DNA of 64,000 nt, taken from assembly GCF_900009145.1 (NCBI RefSeq), contig NZ_LN889796.1, forward strand, positions 333,681-397,680, read 5' to 3'. The stretch comes from Planktothrix tepida PCC 9214 (lineage in GTDB: Bacteria; Cyanobacteriota; Cyanobacteriia; Cyanobacteriales; Microcoleaceae). The translations under genes were made by a program, and so were the position numbers. Shown here piece by piece: positions 46,290 through 56,232 of this stretch; positions within the stretch are counted from its first letter, which is position 1, and every line of letters begins with the position of its first letter. Under the pieces are notes generated by a model that saw only the letters and a list, made by a program, of their open reading frames with translations, did not search any database and was not told the origin of the DNA.

Positions 46290-47318
46290 TTAATCAAATT
46301 GATGGGTAGGTTCTTGAGTTTCTTCCAAGGCTTTGAGATCAGAATCTACCATTAATTTAACTAATTCTTCAAAGGTAACACTAGGTTCCCATCCTAATTT
46401 GGCTTTAGCTTTAGCAGGGTCACCAATTAAAATATCCACTTCCGCAGGACGCAGATAGCGTTCATCAAATTTGACATAATTTTGCCAATCTAAATTAACA
46501 TGACCAAAGGCAATATCGAGGAATTCCCGAATTGAATGGGTTTCATTGGTAGCTACCACATAATCATCCGGTTCAGAATGTTGGAGCATCAGCCACATGG
46601 CTCGAACATAATCTTTAGCATAGCCCCAATCTCGCTTAGAATCGAGATTTCCTAAATAGATTTCCTTTTGTTTCCCTTTAACAATTCGAGCCACCGCGCG
46701 GGTAATTTTGCGGGTCACAAAGGTAGGGCCACGCCGGGGACTTTCATGGTTAAATAAAATTCCATTACAGGCAAATAAACCGTAGGATTCTCGATAGTTT
46801 ACGGTTTGCCAATGTCCATAAACTTTAGCACAGGCGTAGGGGCTGCGGGGATAGAAAGGTGTCGTTTCTTTTTGGGGAATTTCTAACACTTTCCCAAACA
46901 TTTCTGAAGAACCCGCTTGATAAAAACGAACTTCGATTCCGGTACGGTGTTGATAGTCTCGAATTGCTTCTAATAAACGTAAAACCCCCATTCCAACTGT
47001 ATCAACGGTATATTCCGGGGAATCAAAACTGACCCGCACATGGGATTGAGCCCCAAGGTTATAAATTTCTACAGGTTTAACATCTTCCAGAATTCGGCGT
47101 AAAGTTGTACCATCGGTTAAATCTCCGTAATGTAGAAATAACCGCGCCTCAAGGTTATGCGGATCTTTATAAATATGGTCAATACGGTCAGTATTAAAGC
47201 TAGAAGAGCGACGAATAATTCCATGAACTTCATAGCCTTTTTCGAGCAACAATTCACTCAGATATGAGCCATCTTGACCCGTAATTCCCGTAATTAAGGC
47301 TCTTTTCCGTTCCGTCAT
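46290..47318 (-). CDS. gmd: GDP-mannose 4,6-dehydratase
   Basis: A 342-aa protein. [20 protein letters not shown] is the NADP-binding Rossmann start, [13 protein letters not shown] and [11 protein letters not shown] (catalytic Ser/Thr and Glu) are signatures, and [10 protein letters not shown] holds YxxxK. It makes GDP-4-keto-6-deoxy-D-mannose for fcl. It is first in the operon. Upstream, the inverted repeat TTAATTGT/ACAATTAA at 47361-47381 is a possible operator. Confidence 0.97.
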   Translation of the reverse strand: MTERKRALITGITGQDGSYLSELLLEKGYEVHGIIRRSSSFNTDRIDHIYKDPHNLEARLFLHYGDLTDGTTLRRILEDVKPVEIYNLGAQSHVRVSFDSPEYTVDTVGMGVLRLLEAIRDYQHRTGIEVRFYQAGSSEMFGKVLEIPQKETTPFYPRSPYACAKVYGHWQTVNYRESYGLFACNGILFNHESPRRGPTFVTRKITRAVARIVKGKQKEIYLGNLDSKRDWGYAKDYVRAMWLMLQHSEPDDYVVATNETHSIREFLDIAFGHVNLDWQNYVKFDERYLRPAEVDILIGDPAKAKAKLGWEPSVTFEELVKLMVDSDLKALEETQEPTHQFD

Positions 47319-47360
47319 TTATAGTATTCCTTATGGTCTTGTAGGTTAATATTCCCTCGT

Positions 47361-47381
47361 TTAATTGTACACAACAATTAA
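47361..47381. promoter_or_regulatory. Inverted repeat upstream of gmd
   Basis: TTAATTGT and ACAATTAA pair around ACACA, 43 bp before the gmd start. It is a candidate regulator site for the fucose operon. Confidence 0.4.
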
Positions 47382-47688
47382 CGGGGAGAAGTCTGTCTTG
47401 TTTGCACCCCAGAACCTGATCAGCAATTCAGTCCGTGAATCGATCATCCTGATCTTGCAGACTTGTCAGTCCTGGATCAGTACCCATCACCAAATTAACC
47501 TGATACCCAGTTTAATTCAAGTTAATTCCAATCCCTACTCTATCAGACTCGTTCAGTTACTGGAGAATCCTCATCCTAGTTTGAGGTTGATCAGCTAGTT
47601 AGCTCAAAATGAAACCCCTCAACTCTTGATGCACAAGGTTTAGGGGGTTTGTCAAATTCTAGGTTTGAAAATTTAAAGAAAAATAAAA

Positions 47689-47717
47689 CAAGATTCAATT
47701 GAGCTAGGAATCTTGTA
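47689..47717 (-). terminator. Terminator of the sugar transferase gene
   Basis: ACAAGATTC and GAATCTTGT pair, followed on the minus strand by TTTTATTTTT. It lies 13 bp after the sugar transferase stop. Confidence 0.75.
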
Positions 47718-47729
47718 TTTTTTCTGAAC

Positions 47730-48464
47730 CTAATAAGCTCCATTATTTTTAGGAAAAATCACAACACCAATGGTTTTGATGACTATCCATAAATCCGTCC
47801 AGAAATTCTTAAAGTTGACATAGTATAAATCCATCTGAACACGACGAGGATAGGGAATATCATTGCGTCCTGAAACTTGCCATAGTCCAGTAATTCCGGG
47901 TTTGATGGTCAAAATTTTATCCATGTGACGACCATATTTATGTAGTTCTTCAACCACTAAAGGTCTAGGGCCAACTACACTCATATCCCCCATTAAAACA
48001 TTCCAAAATTGGGGAAATTCATCTAAACTTGTCACCCGTAAAAACCGACCTATCCAAGTAATTCTAGGATCATGTTTGAGTTTGAAATTATTGTGAAATT
48101 CTTCCCGCAAATGGGGATGGGTTTCCATCATTTGCGCTAACATTTCATCGGCATTACTCACCATCGTTCTGAATTTAATACAACCGAACAATTTCCGGTT
48201 TTTCCCCACTCGCTCTTGGACATAAAAAACTGACCCTGGTGAGCTTAACGCAATCAGCAGAGCCAAAATTATGTAAACCGGAGCAAACAAAATCAGAACA
48301 GACAGGGAAAAGACAATATCAAAAGATCTCTTAAAAAACTCCTCGTCTAAACGCTGTCGAGACAGGGGTTGAGGCATCACCCGATCGGCCAAGGGCAAAA
48401 CCCCCCGCCTTGTGAACCCACGCCGAAGTCCCTTACCAAAGATGAGTTGGCTATTGGCAGTCAT
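47730..48464 (-). CDS. Polyprenyl-phosphate sugar-phosphate transferase (initiating sugar transferase)
   Basis: A 244-aa single-membrane bacterial sugar transferase. A hydrophobic re-entrant segment (about 50-73) lies after the KRSFDI start, then VFYVQERVGKNRKLFGCIKF, the RFTM-type FRTM (about 99), SLDEFPQFWNVL and MSVVGPRPLV. It transfers a sugar-1-phosphate from a UDP- or GDP-sugar to undecaprenyl phosphate, starting exopolysaccharide or capsule synthesis. It lacks the N-terminal WbaP membrane domain. Terminator at 47689-47717. Confidence 0.93.
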   Translation of the reverse strand: MTANSQLIFGKGLRRGFTRRGVLPLADRVMPQPLSRQRLDEEFFKRSFDIVFSLSVLILFAPVYIILALLIALSSPGSVFYVQERVGKNRKLFGCIKFRTMVSNADEMLAQMMETHPHLREEFHNNFKLKHDPRITWIGRFLRVTSLDEFPQFWNVLMGDMSVVGPRPLVVEELHKYGRHMDKILTIKPGITGLWQVSGRNDIPYPRRVQMDLYYVNFKNFWTDLWIVIKTIGVVIFPKNNGAY

Positions 48465-48515
48465 CTTACTCCTTCAATTCACACCACACACAGTCCTGAT
48501 CATAAAGCCTCAAGA

Positions 48516-48529
48516 CACCCAATATAGGT
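48516..48529 (-). promoter_or_regulatory. Shared 14-bp motif upstream of the sugar transferase
   Basis: CACCCAATATAGGT occurs here and again at 49989-50002, upstream of the glycosyltransferase. On the minus strand it reads ACCTATATTGGGTG, with TATATT as a possible -10. It lies 52 bp from the sugar transferase start. Confidence 0.4.
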
Positions 48530-48705
48530 AATTCGGCTTTAGTTCATCAAAATTCGGATCAAAAATCGGTCTTGACAGAAGGGGAAAACTCCAGTGGAGA
48601 AAGGGACTATAGCCCAAATTTTAATCCACTGTTAAAAGAATTCCTTGATTTTAAACCCTCTGCTTTGGGAAACCTATTTTCACGCATCCGAAATTAATTG
48701 GCATT

Positions 48706-49854
48706 TTAGCTGATATTTCCCGATTGAAATTGTTGCAAGCAATGCTCCACGAATCCCAAATAATGCTCTTGGAATTGTTTCGGGTTGAACCCAGAGGCGT
48801 TTAATCGAGCTATATCAGGGTTAAACCTTCCCCTAGACTCCTCAAACGCTTCTAAAGTCTCTACCAATGCCTCCTCGGTTTGGGCGGGAAACAGTAAACC
48901 CGTTGCCGAATCTGGATATTGTCGCAGATCTCGCACCGTTTCCAAAGCACCTCCCGCACCGTAAGCAATCACAGGAGTACCACAAGCTTGAGCTTCTACT
49001 AAGGCCATGCCAAAATCCTCACAGGAGGCATAGACAAAGGCTTTAGCATCCCTCATATACTGGTCTACTACTTCATTGGGCTGCCATCCTAAGACCTGAA
49101 CATTGGGTTTTGCCAGTTGTTGAATCGCCTTTAAATCGGGGCCGGTGCCAATCACCACTAAAGGGTATCCGAGGCGATTGAACGCTTGCACAATCAATGA
49201 GATTTTTTTATAACTTACCAAACGACAAACGGTTAAGTAAAAATCTTGTTTTTGCGGCTGAAACTCAAATCTTTCCACCTGCACTGGGGGATAAATCACC
49301 GTAGCTGGCCGACGATAACACCGCCAAATCCGTCGAGCCGTATGTTTAGAATTGGCAATAAAATAATCCACTCGGTTCGCTGAGATTACATCCCACTGCC
49401 GCAAACGATGTAGTAGATAGCGCGTTAACACCCCTTGTAGCCCTTTTCCTGCTAAACTACTGTTGAGATAGTCAAAGGTTAAATCCCAGGCGTAGCGCAT
49501 TGGGGTATGGCAGTAACACAGATGCAGTTGATGGGGACTGGTCAGCACTCCTTTAGCAACGGCATGGGAAGACGAGAGGATCACATCATAATCTCGGACA
49601 TCGAGTTGTTCAATGGCGAGGGGAAGTAAAGGCAAATATTTCTGCACCCCAGAACGCGCCTGGGGAAACTGTTGAAGAAAGGTTGTGCCAATGGTACGTT
49701 GATACAAATAGCTGTCAGGGTTTGTGGATTCAAAATCAATCAGCGCGTAAACATCCGCTTCAATATGGTTGAGAATTTCCTGCACAACAAGTTCTGAACC
49801 ACCCGTCGCCAAGGGTGTTAACCATTCATGAACCAGTGCATAGCTTAACGACAC
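48706..49854 (-). CDS. GT4-family glycosyltransferase (WbaZ-like)
   Basis: A 382-aa GT-B fold enzyme. The N-terminal acceptor domain (HEWLTPLATGGSELVVQE) and LCYCHTPMRYAWDLTFDYL match mannosyltransferase-like proteins. The C-terminal donor domain has CRLVSYKKISLIVQAF and FGMALVEAQACGTPVIAYGA, the E-x7-E motif. It probably adds mannose or a related hexose from a nucleotide sugar to an exopolysaccharide lipid intermediate made by the neighbouring transferase. It stands in its own unit, 241 bp from the sugar transferase. Confidence 0.9.
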   Translation of the reverse strand: MSLSYALVHEWLTPLATGGSELVVQEILNHIEADVYALIDFESTNPDSYLYQRTIGTTFLQQFPQARSGVQKYLPLLPLAIEQLDVRDYDVILSSSHAVAKGVLTSPHQLHLCYCHTPMRYAWDLTFDYLNSSLAGKGLQGVLTRYLLHRLRQWDVISANRVDYFIANSKHTARRIWRCYRRPATVIYPPVQVERFEFQPQKQDFYLTVCRLVSYKKISLIVQAFNRLGYPLVVIGTGPDLKAIQQLAKPNVQVLGWQPNEVVDQYMRDAKAFVYASCEDFGMALVEAQACGTPVIAYGAGGALETVRDLRQYPDSATGLLFPAQTEEALVETLEAFEESRGRFNPDIARLNASGFNPKQFQEHYLGFVEHCLQQFQSGNIS

Positions 49855-50347
49855 AGCAAATATCTAATCCAAGAGAGTGCAAGAATCAATATCGCACAGC
49901 TTGGGAATTCGAGAAATATGTTAATGTCCGGCGTTTAACTCCTGATCAAAAAATTTTGATCTGTTCCGGGAAAACCTGAATCCTAATTCACCCAATATAG
50001 GTTATCTTGTTCTAAACTGTTCAGAATTATCAAAGTCATTCAGGGTGCAGGGGAAATAGGGATGGCGATATAACCCACATTCCGCCCTCAAAGTTAATGG
50101 GTGTTCGCATAAAATGGGTCTAGCTTCTATTCCGAGGGTTAGCCCTAAATAACAATTCTGTGATGGGTGGTATTCTGCTTCAAGTATAAGTCGCTTCCTC
50201 CTTCCCACTCAGATTTGGTATAACCCAGAGGATATTGGATTGATGCTGTCTCGTTAGTTACTGGTCTATTTCCCTGTCCTAGCTGTCAGCAAAACACCAG
50301 TTCATGAGTCTTTTATTAAACCCCCAATTCAATCTTGAAACTCTTGA
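49855..50347. other. 493-bp intergenic region with shared motif
   Basis: It contains the second copy of the 14-bp motif (49989-50002, minus) 135 bp upstream of the glycosyltransferase. I find no convincing gene. It lies between two divergent transcripts. Confidence 0.5.
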
Positions 50348-52381
50348 ATGATGCTAGAAGAAAAACTTTCCCAAGAATCTTTTACGGGTCACGTCAACTC
50401 CCTATTCCCAGACCTTGAAACCTGGAAAAATACAACCTTTGATCTCAAAGTCTGGCATGACAAACAAAACCCGAAATCCTCCCCGTCTACTGACCCTTCT
50501 GAAACCCCATTAGAACGGCGAGAAATCTTTGAAGCGATCGCAGAAGCCACCCCTATTCCGATTATTATTAGTCGCTTATCCGATGGCTTAATTTTATATG
50601 CCAATGTCATGTCCAGTAATTTATTTGGTTTTTCGCTGAAGCTTCTCAAAACGATTAAAACCCTTGACTTTTATCTCTTTCCTTTAGATCGGCAAAAATT
50701 AATTGAAAAAGTCATAGCGGAAGGCTATGTTCATAACTATGAACTGCAAGTCAAAAAAATGAATGGAACCCCCTTTTGGGTTATGGGTTCTTTCCAGATT
50801 TTACTCTTTCAAGGAGAACGAGCGATACTCTCGATTTTCCATGATATTACAGAACGAAAACAAGCCGAACAAACCCTACAAGTCAGTACAGAACGTCTAC
50901 ATCGTCAAAATGTTGCTCTGCGGGATTTAAGTCGAGAACAAACCCGCAATTGTGATCATCTGGATATTGCCATTCGCCAAATTACTGAAACCGCAGCCAA
51001 TACATTAGAAGTAGATCGCGTCAGTGTTTGGCTTAATAGTAGCATTCGTTATGCTATCTTAAAAACAGAACAATCTCCTGAATTCATTCCTAAATTTAAC
51101 GTTGAATCTGGGATAGAAAAGCAGGGTTTAGATTGGATTTGTTTAGATTTGTATGAACGTCAAACCCATCACCATTCCCCGGAAGATTTATCCCTTGTTA
51201 ATCATTGTTTTACCCATTGTTCAACTCCGATTAATCCTCAACCTGCACCTTTTTCTCCTGAGCGTTCATTTCCTCTCGATTTATCATCAGTTGATCGATC
51301 TATTTCTTCTGAATCTTACCTGGATGATCTTCCCTATTCCCAGAGAAACCGTTTAGATGTACCGATTTGGTTGGGGGGGAAAATTATTGGGTTTATCTGT
51401 GTAGAATATCCCAGTAATCAACAGAAATGTAATCTTGAAGATCGAACTTTTATTGATTCCTTAGCGAATTTAGTTGCCTTAGCCATTGAACGATTTGAAC
51501 GCCGAAAAGCTGAACAAGCTCTAGCCCAGGTGAAGGCAGAATTAGAAATCAGAGTTAAAAAACGCACGACAGAATTACAAGATGCAATTCAACAATTGCG
51601 AACTGAAATGATTGAACGGTTGAAGGTTGAATCTATTTTACAAACCGCTTTAGATCAAGCTCAAACTGCTAACCAAGCCAAAAGTACCTTTTTAGCGAAT
51701 ATGAGTCATGAGTTAAGAACACCGTTACACGCTATTATTGGGTTTAGTGATTTATTACTGGAAGAAGTTTTAGATCGTGGGATTAATGATTTATTACCCG
51801 ATGTACAGAAAATTCGTCAGTCGGGTTCCCATTTACTCACCATGATTAATGAAATCTTGGATTTATGTAAAGTAGAATCGGGGCGAATGCCTTTGAATGT
51901 GGAAACCTTTGAAGTCGCTAGTTTGATTCATGACGTGGTGACCACCTTACAACCTCTAGCGGATCAAAATCAAAATACAATGCAAATTTGTTGTAAAAAC
52001 AATTTAGATCTGATGGAGGGAGATATGGGTAAAATCCGACAAATTTTTTATAATTTGCTCAGTAATGCCTTGAAATTTACCCAAAAGGGGAAAGTTACCC
52101 TGACATTAAACCGAGAACATAATGGCGACTTAGACTGGATTTGTTTTCAAGTGAGTGACACTGGAATTGGGATTTCCTTAGAACAACAGCAAACATTATT
52201 TCAAGCTTTTACCCAAGTGGATAATTCCTTTAGTCGTCAATATGGCGGAACCGGTTTAGGCTTAACGGTAACCCACCATTTCTGCAAAATGATGGGAGGA
52301 CAAATTAAAGTGTCTAGCAAACTGGGAGTTGGTTCTACCTTTACGGTTTATCTGCCTACTTCCCTCCCCGGTCTATCGTAA
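50348..52381 (+). CDS. PAS-GAF sensor histidine kinase
   Basis: 677 aa with no membrane segment, so cytoplasmic. PAS (about 60-180, with the PAC end VMGSFQILLFQGERAILSIF), GAF-like (about 190-400), then a coiled-coil linker (about 400-450). HisKA has His in ANMSHELRTPLHAI (about 457), and HATPase has NLLSNALKFT and YGGTGLGLTVTHHF. There is no receiver, so it would signal to a separate regulator, none of which is adjacent. The GAF lacks an evident bilin-binding Cys-His, so a phytochrome role is not shown. Confidence 0.9.
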   Translation: MMLEEKLSQESFTGHVNSLFPDLETWKNTTFDLKVWHDKQNPKSSPSTDPSETPLERREIFEAIAEATPIPIIISRLSDGLILYANVMSSNLFGFSLKLLKTIKTLDFYLFPLDRQKLIEKVIAEGYVHNYELQVKKMNGTPFWVMGSFQILLFQGERAILSIFHDITERKQAEQTLQVSTERLHRQNVALRDLSREQTRNCDHLDIAIRQITETAANTLEVDRVSVWLNSSIRYAILKTEQSPEFIPKFNVESGIEKQGLDWICLDLYERQTHHHSPEDLSLVNHCFTHCSTPINPQPAPFSPERSFPLDLSSVDRSISSESYLDDLPYSQRNRLDVPIWLGGKIIGFICVEYPSNQQKCNLEDRTFIDSLANLVALAIERFERRKAEQALAQVKAELEIRVKKRTTELQDAIQQLRTEMIERLKVESILQTALDQAQTANQAKSTFLANMSHELRTPLHAIIGFSDLLLEEVLDRGINDLLPDVQKIRQSGSHLLTMINEILDLCKVESGRMPLNVETFEVASLIHDVVTTLQPLADQNQNTMQICCKNNLDLMEGDMGKIRQIFYNLLSNALKFTQKGKVTLTLNREHNGDLDWICFQVSDTGIGISLEQQQTLFQAFTQVDNSFSRQYGGTGLGLTVTHHFCKMMGGQIKVSSKLGVGSTFTVYLPTSLPGLS

Positions 52382-52574
52382 AAATAAAGAATAACCTGAA
52401 ATTGCCACGTTTTCTTGATTTAGTGTTAGTTTAAAGGGAGAGAGTATTGGATGGATCTTGCTTAGGATGTCCCCTAAAGGAAACGCATCCCAGTCCAAGC
52501 AGCAAACCCATTTAATCCATCTCCCCTTTTTAGGGAAAAACCACCAGCAATTAATTAAAAAAGATTAATTCACT

Positions 52575-53921
52575 ATGTCCAGATATGACTCCCACTTACG
52601 ATGCTCGTTCTGCGGTAAATCTCAAGAGCAAGTTCGCAAATTAATTGCAGGCCCAGGTGTTTATATCTGTGATGAGTGCGTTGAACTCTGTAACGAAATT
52701 TTAGAAGAAGAATTTTCTGACCGCAATCGGGCCAAGGCTTCAGTGAGCGGCCAGCCAGAGGCACGTTCCTCAAAACAGTCTGCAACGAAAGGATTTTCTC
52801 TGACTTCCATTCCTAAACCCATTGAAATTAAAAACTATTTAGATGATCATGTGATTGGTCAGGATGGGGCGAAAAAAGTTCTATCTGTTGCAGTTTATAA
52901 TCATTATAAACGCTTAGGTGCTGAAAAATTAAACGGTTCTGATTCAGGAGCCGATGATTTTGTCGAATTACAAAAAGCCAATATTCTGTTAATGGGGCCG
53001 ACGGGTTGTGGCAAAACCTTACTCGCCCAATCTTTAGCGAAATTATTAGATGTTCCCTTTGCCGTTGCCGATGCGACAACGTTAACGGAAGCGGGTTATG
53101 TGGGGGATGATGTTGAAAATATCTTACTGCGACTGTTACAGGTTGCCGATTTTGATATTGAAGCGGCGCAACGGGGAATTATTTATATTGATGAAATTGA
53201 TAAAATTGCCCGTAAAAGTGAAAATACCTCGATTACACGAGATGTATCTGGGGAAGGGGTACAACAAGCCCTCTTAAAAATGTTAGAAGGAACGGTTGTT
53301 AATGTTCCTCCCCAAGGCGGAAGAAAGCATCCCTATCAAGATTTTATCCAAATTGACACCAGTAAAATTTTATTTGTTTGTGGGGGAGCGTTCGTTGGGT
53401 TAGAAAAACTCATTGAACAGCGCTTAGGTAAAAAATCCCTCGGTTTTATTCAGTCGGGAGAAGACAATAAAACAACAATTACTCCCCTCCAGTCCGATGA
53501 AATTTTATATCACGTTCAACCGGAAGATTTAGTCAAATTTGGTTTAATTCCCGAATTCATAGGACGGCTTCCGGTTTTAACTCGTGTTTCTCCGTTGGAT
53601 GAAGGGGCGTTGATGCAAATTTTAACTGAGCCGAGTAATGCTTTAGTCAAACAATATAAAAAGCTATTACGCATGGATAATGTGCGGTTAGAATTTGAAT
53701 CGGAAGCGTTAAAAGCGATTGCCAAAGAAGCCTTCCGTCGCAAAACAGGAGCCAGAGCATTACGGGGAATTCTGGAGGAATTAATGTTAGAAGTTATGTA
53801 TGAAATCCCCTCCAGAAAAGATGTTGTTCGCTGTGTGATTACCCAGGAAATGGTGGAAAAACGTTCCACAGCAGAAGTTTTATGGCATCCCGCTTGGCAT
53901 CGACAACACGAGTCAGCATAA
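52575..53921 (+). CDS. clpX: ATP-dependent Clp protease ATP-binding subunit ClpX
   Basis: A 448-aa AAA+ unfoldase. The N-terminal zinc-binding domain has Cys in [10 protein letters not shown] and CDECVELC. Walker A is [13 protein letters not shown], Walker B is IIYIDEIDK, and the pore/IGF-type and sensor regions ([26 protein letters not shown]) are present. It feeds proteins to ClpP. In several cyanobacteria clpX follows tig and clpP2; neither is here. A strong terminator follows at 53944-53990. Confidence 0.97.
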   Translation: MSRYDSHLRCSFCGKSQEQVRKLIAGPGVYICDECVELCNEILEEEFSDRNRAKASVSGQPEARSSKQSATKGFSLTSIPKPIEIKNYLDDHVIGQDGAKKVLSVAVYNHYKRLGAEKLNGSDSGADDFVELQKANILLMGPTGCGKTLLAQSLAKLLDVPFAVADATTLTEAGYVGDDVENILLRLLQVADFDIEAAQRGIIYIDEIDKIARKSENTSITRDVSGEGVQQALLKMLEGTVVNVPPQGGRKHPYQDFIQIDTSKILFVCGGAFVGLEKLIEQRLGKKSLGFIQSGEDNKTTITPLQSDEILYHVQPEDLVKFGLIPEFIGRLPVLTRVSPLDEGALMQILTEPSNALVKQYKKLLRMDNVRLEFESEALKAIAKEAFRRKTGARALRGILEELMLEVMYEIPSRKDVVRCVITQEMVEKRSTAEVLWHPAWHRQHESA

Positions 53922-53943
53922 TCTTAATTGCTCATCATTCATT

Positions 53944-53990
53944 AACTTGCTCCTATGAAGTAAAATTCGATTTGTAGGGGCAAGTTTTTA
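53944..53990 (+). terminator. Intrinsic terminator of clpX
   Basis: AACTTGCTCCTA and TAGGGGCAAGTT form a 12-bp stem with one G-T pair, followed by TTTAAATTTT. Confidence 0.8.
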
Positions 53991-54040
53991 AATTTTGAAA
54001 AACTTATCCAGCTAGAATTTTAGTTTTATTAAGCTTAGTC

Positions 54041-54199
54041 TTACAAAACCGCATCGGAGATCATATCTGGTGGGTGAGCGATGTCCGCAAGTTCCAATCC
54101 CATTATCCCAATTGGCAATTTCAATATGGGTTAAAAGATATTTTAGTGCAGATTTATGAAGCATTAAGTCAACGAGAAAACGTTGTCATTAAGGCCTAG
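54041..54199 (+). pseudogene. C-terminal fragment of a CDP-paratose-2-epimerase-like NAD-dependent epimerase
   Basis: The frame reads QNRIGDHIWWVSDVRKFQSH then YPNWQFQYGLKDILVQIYEA, ending TAG 54197. This is the typical C-terminus of SDR epimerases of the CDP-tyvelose/paratose type. No start codon or upstream Rossmann part is present. It is a leftover from a deletion, followed directly by a heptamer repeat tract at 54206. Confidence 0.7.
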
Positions 54200-54205
54200 G
54201 GAAGA

Positions 54206-54254
54206 GTGCGAAGTGCGGAGTGCGGAATGCGGGGTGCGGGGTGCAGGGTACGGA
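54206..54254. repeat. Heptanucleotide tandem repeat GTGCGGA (7 units)
   Basis: Units GTGCGAA, GTGCGGA, GTGCGGA, ATGCGGG, GTGCGGG, GTGCAGG, GTACGGA run head to tail. This is a second STRR type, distinct from the ATCAGTT tracts. Confidence 0.9.
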
Positions 54255-54312
54255 GTTAAAAACTATAGCCTGTGTCCTGTCTCCTGCTATAAAACGATAT
54301 TGAGGAATTATT

Positions 54313-54849
54313 ATGAAATGGCACAATGAGCCGCCGGTTTGGAATGAACAACAACAGACATTAACGGTGACTTCTGGAGAGAAAACCGACTTTTGGCGTA
54401 AAACCCACTATGGATTTATTCGGGATACGGGACACTTTTACTATGAGGAAGTCACAGGGGATTTTGTCGCCGTTGTGAAAATCACTGGACAGTATGAAGT
54501 GTTGTATGATCAAGCCGGACTGATGATCCGCGAGAATGACACAACTTGGCTGAAGTGCGGAATTGAATTTGTTGAGGGGGTGCAATATGCCAGTACCGTT
54601 GTGACACGGGAGTTTTCCGACTGGTCTGTCGTTCAGTTACCCCATAACCCGACTTCATTATGGCTGGAGTTAGAACGCAAAGGTGGCACCGTACAGGTGA
54701 AATATTCCCTGGATGGTGAAGACTACACGATGATGCGGTTGGCGTATCTGACGGAAGCTGAGACGGTGCAAGTTGGCCCCATGTTTGCTTCGCCAGAACG
54801 GGAAGGGTTTCAAGCAACGTTTGAGGACTTCCAAATTAAGCCTCTCTAG
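54313..54849 (+). CDS. DUF1349-family protein
   Basis: A 178-aa protein covering one concanavalin-A-like beta-sandwich of the DUF1349 family: TDFWRKTHYGFIRDTGHFYY, YEVLYDQAGLMIRENDTTWL, CGIEFVEGVQYASTVVTREF and VGPMFASPEREGFQATF. No signal peptide. Some relatives bind carbohydrate, but the role here is unknown. It has its own ATG at 54313, preceded by GAGGAA. It ends 2 bp from the stop of the convergent gene. Confidence 0.9.
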   Translation: MKWHNEPPVWNEQQQTLTVTSGEKTDFWRKTHYGFIRDTGHFYYEEVTGDFVAVVKITGQYEVLYDQAGLMIRENDTTWLKCGIEFVEGVQYASTVVTREFSDWSVVQLPHNPTSLWLELERKGGTVQVKYSLDGEDYTMMRLAYLTEAETVQVGPMFASPEREGFQATFEDFQIKPL

Positions 54850-54851
54850 GG

Positions 54852-55943
54852 TTATTCACAGTAGCTCTTGCCGAGTTGACGAGCCACAGGTAAACCGACA
54901 ATGAGACAGGCAGCACCAACAACCGCACAGTTTTCGGGGGCAAATTCTCCTCCCGGTTGTAGAATGCTGTCATCCTCTAAATTTTGGTAATTTTTTTGCG
55001 CCTCTGCATCGGTGATATACTCATCCCTAGAAAATCTGATCTGGTGTTGATACTGTTGCAGCCAGGTTTCATGGTGGATGACTAAGGTTGCTAAAATTTC
55101 CGGTCGCAAACTCAACAAGTCCATTGCCACTCCTGTAACCACCAGTTCGGCGCCTCCGGTTTGCAGCAACTCCCGCAAGGCAAGAATTTCAGGATAGTCT
55201 GTGGAACTATTTTCAGGACGGTTAAACAGTTCTTCGGCAACTTCCCGCAGAATTGTATTGGTAATATTAAAAGAATCCTGGGGCTGTTTGTCCGAATTTG
55301 TGGGTTGAAACACCATTGAGGGGATAATATGATACAGTCCAGCCCCATCCGCAACCTGAGCAGAACGGCGACTGACATAGTAGCGGTAAGATTTCCCATC
55401 ATAAGCGGCAAACAGACAAGAAATTGCCACCGTTGCACTGCGATGCGCTCCTGTCCAAACGTCTTGGAGAGCAGCTTCTCCGGTTTGGTTTTGGTGAAGT
55501 GCCCGACGCAGAGGCATTCTTTCATATAAAGTGGCAAAGTCTAATTCAGGGGTTTGGCTGATGGTGCGAGTTAACTCCTGCTCCAGCACCATGCAGGTAT
55601 TCACCATATCAAAATAATAGCCCTCCGCACACCGCAAACGGGGATAGGCAGATGCAGCATCTAACTCTAAAAATACATAAGTTCGACCATTCCACAAATG
55701 TTGGTTCTTTTGTTTCATCTCCTCTAACAACGGGCTGGAACTGGGAAATTGACGGGTATCTTCCGTGAGTTCCTGCAACACCGCTTCAGGGTTATCCAGA
55801 ATGCAAGGTTTCACGGTGACAGGATAGGGAATACCCGCAGGACTTTTGAGGAGAGCGTCTTCTCCATAGAGCCAAGCTAGAAAATTGCTGATCATCAATA
55901 TTTGATTAGACATTAAGTTGAGCAAAACTTCTGACAATACCAT
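54852..55943 (-). CDS. Unknown protein with degenerate Nudix-like motif
   Basis: A 363-aa protein. I do not recognise a named family. In the middle (about 232-252) NITNTILREVAEELFNRPE resembles the REUxEE core of a Nudix box, but the preceding conserved Gly and Glu spacing (G-x5-E-x7) is not clear. A long soluble N-terminal part (about 20-150) precedes it. No membrane segment or signal. Start may be ATG 55943 or 55913. It is convergent with the DUF1349 gene. Confidence 0.6.
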   Translation of the reverse strand: MVLSEVLLNLMSNQILMISNFLAWLYGEDALLKSPAGIPYPVTVKPCILDNPEAVLQELTEDTRQFPSSSPLLEEMKQKNQHLWNGRTYVFLELDAASAYPRLRCAEGYYFDMVNTCMVLEQELTRTISQTPELDFATLYERMPLRRALHQNQTGEAALQDVWTGAHRSATVAISCLFAAYDGKSYRYYVSRRSAQVADGAGLYHIIPSMVFQPTNSDKQPQDSFNITNTILREVAEELFNRPENSSTDYPEILALRELLQTGGAELVVTGVAMDLLSLRPEILATLVIHHETWLQQYQHQIRFSRDEYITDAEAQKNYQNLEDDSILQPGGEFAPENCAVVGAACLIVGLPVARQLGKSYCE

Positions 55944-56073
55944 TAAATTATTTTGCCAGAGTTCTAATATAGTAGTCGCGTCTGGCAGTTAGGACATCGA
56001 CTGATATTAAACCCTAGAGGGTCAAGTCTTTTCCTTCCTGTTCCCTGCTATCAACAGTTAAGGAAGCAAAAAA

Positions 56074-56223
56074 ATGAAAATCAACTTCTTGATCCCTACT
56101 CTAATTTCCTGTTGGTATTTAAAAGATACAGATAGCAGCCGGATGAAAGTTACAAGGATTCAACGTGTTGAACCTTTGCCACTTTCCACTTATCAGCAAG
56201 ATGCCAATTTACCTGCTTGGTGA
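56074..56223 (+). CDS. 49-aa small protein (candidate)
   Basis: AAGGAAG lies 8 nt before ATG 56074, a good ribosome-binding site. The product begins MKINFLIPTLISCWYLKD, with a short hydrophobic start, then RMKVTRIQRVEPLPLSTYQQ and ends DANLPAW. It finishes 9 bp before the stop of the convergent ABC transporter gene. No family recognised; it may be a real small gene or chance. Confidence 0.4.
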   Translation: MKINFLIPTLISCWYLKDTDSSRMKVTRIQRVEPLPLSTYQQDANLPAW

Positions 56224-56232
56224 CCCACTCAT

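Larger units (their letters stand above)
47319..47729. other. 410-bp intergenic region
   Basis: It holds the gmd promoter with an 8-bp inverted repeat (47361-47381) and a hairpin AAACCCC/GGGGTTT (47613-47651). The terminator of the sugar transferase lies at 47689-47717. A weak plus-strand frame here has no conserved features. Confidence 0.5.

Noticed and set aside
47365..47598. Plus-strand 77-codon frame
   Set aside because: Lies in a regulatory region, no ribosome site, no conserved features.
50002..50208. Minus-strand 68-codon frame
   Set aside because: Overlaps the shared promoter-like motif and lacks family resemblance.
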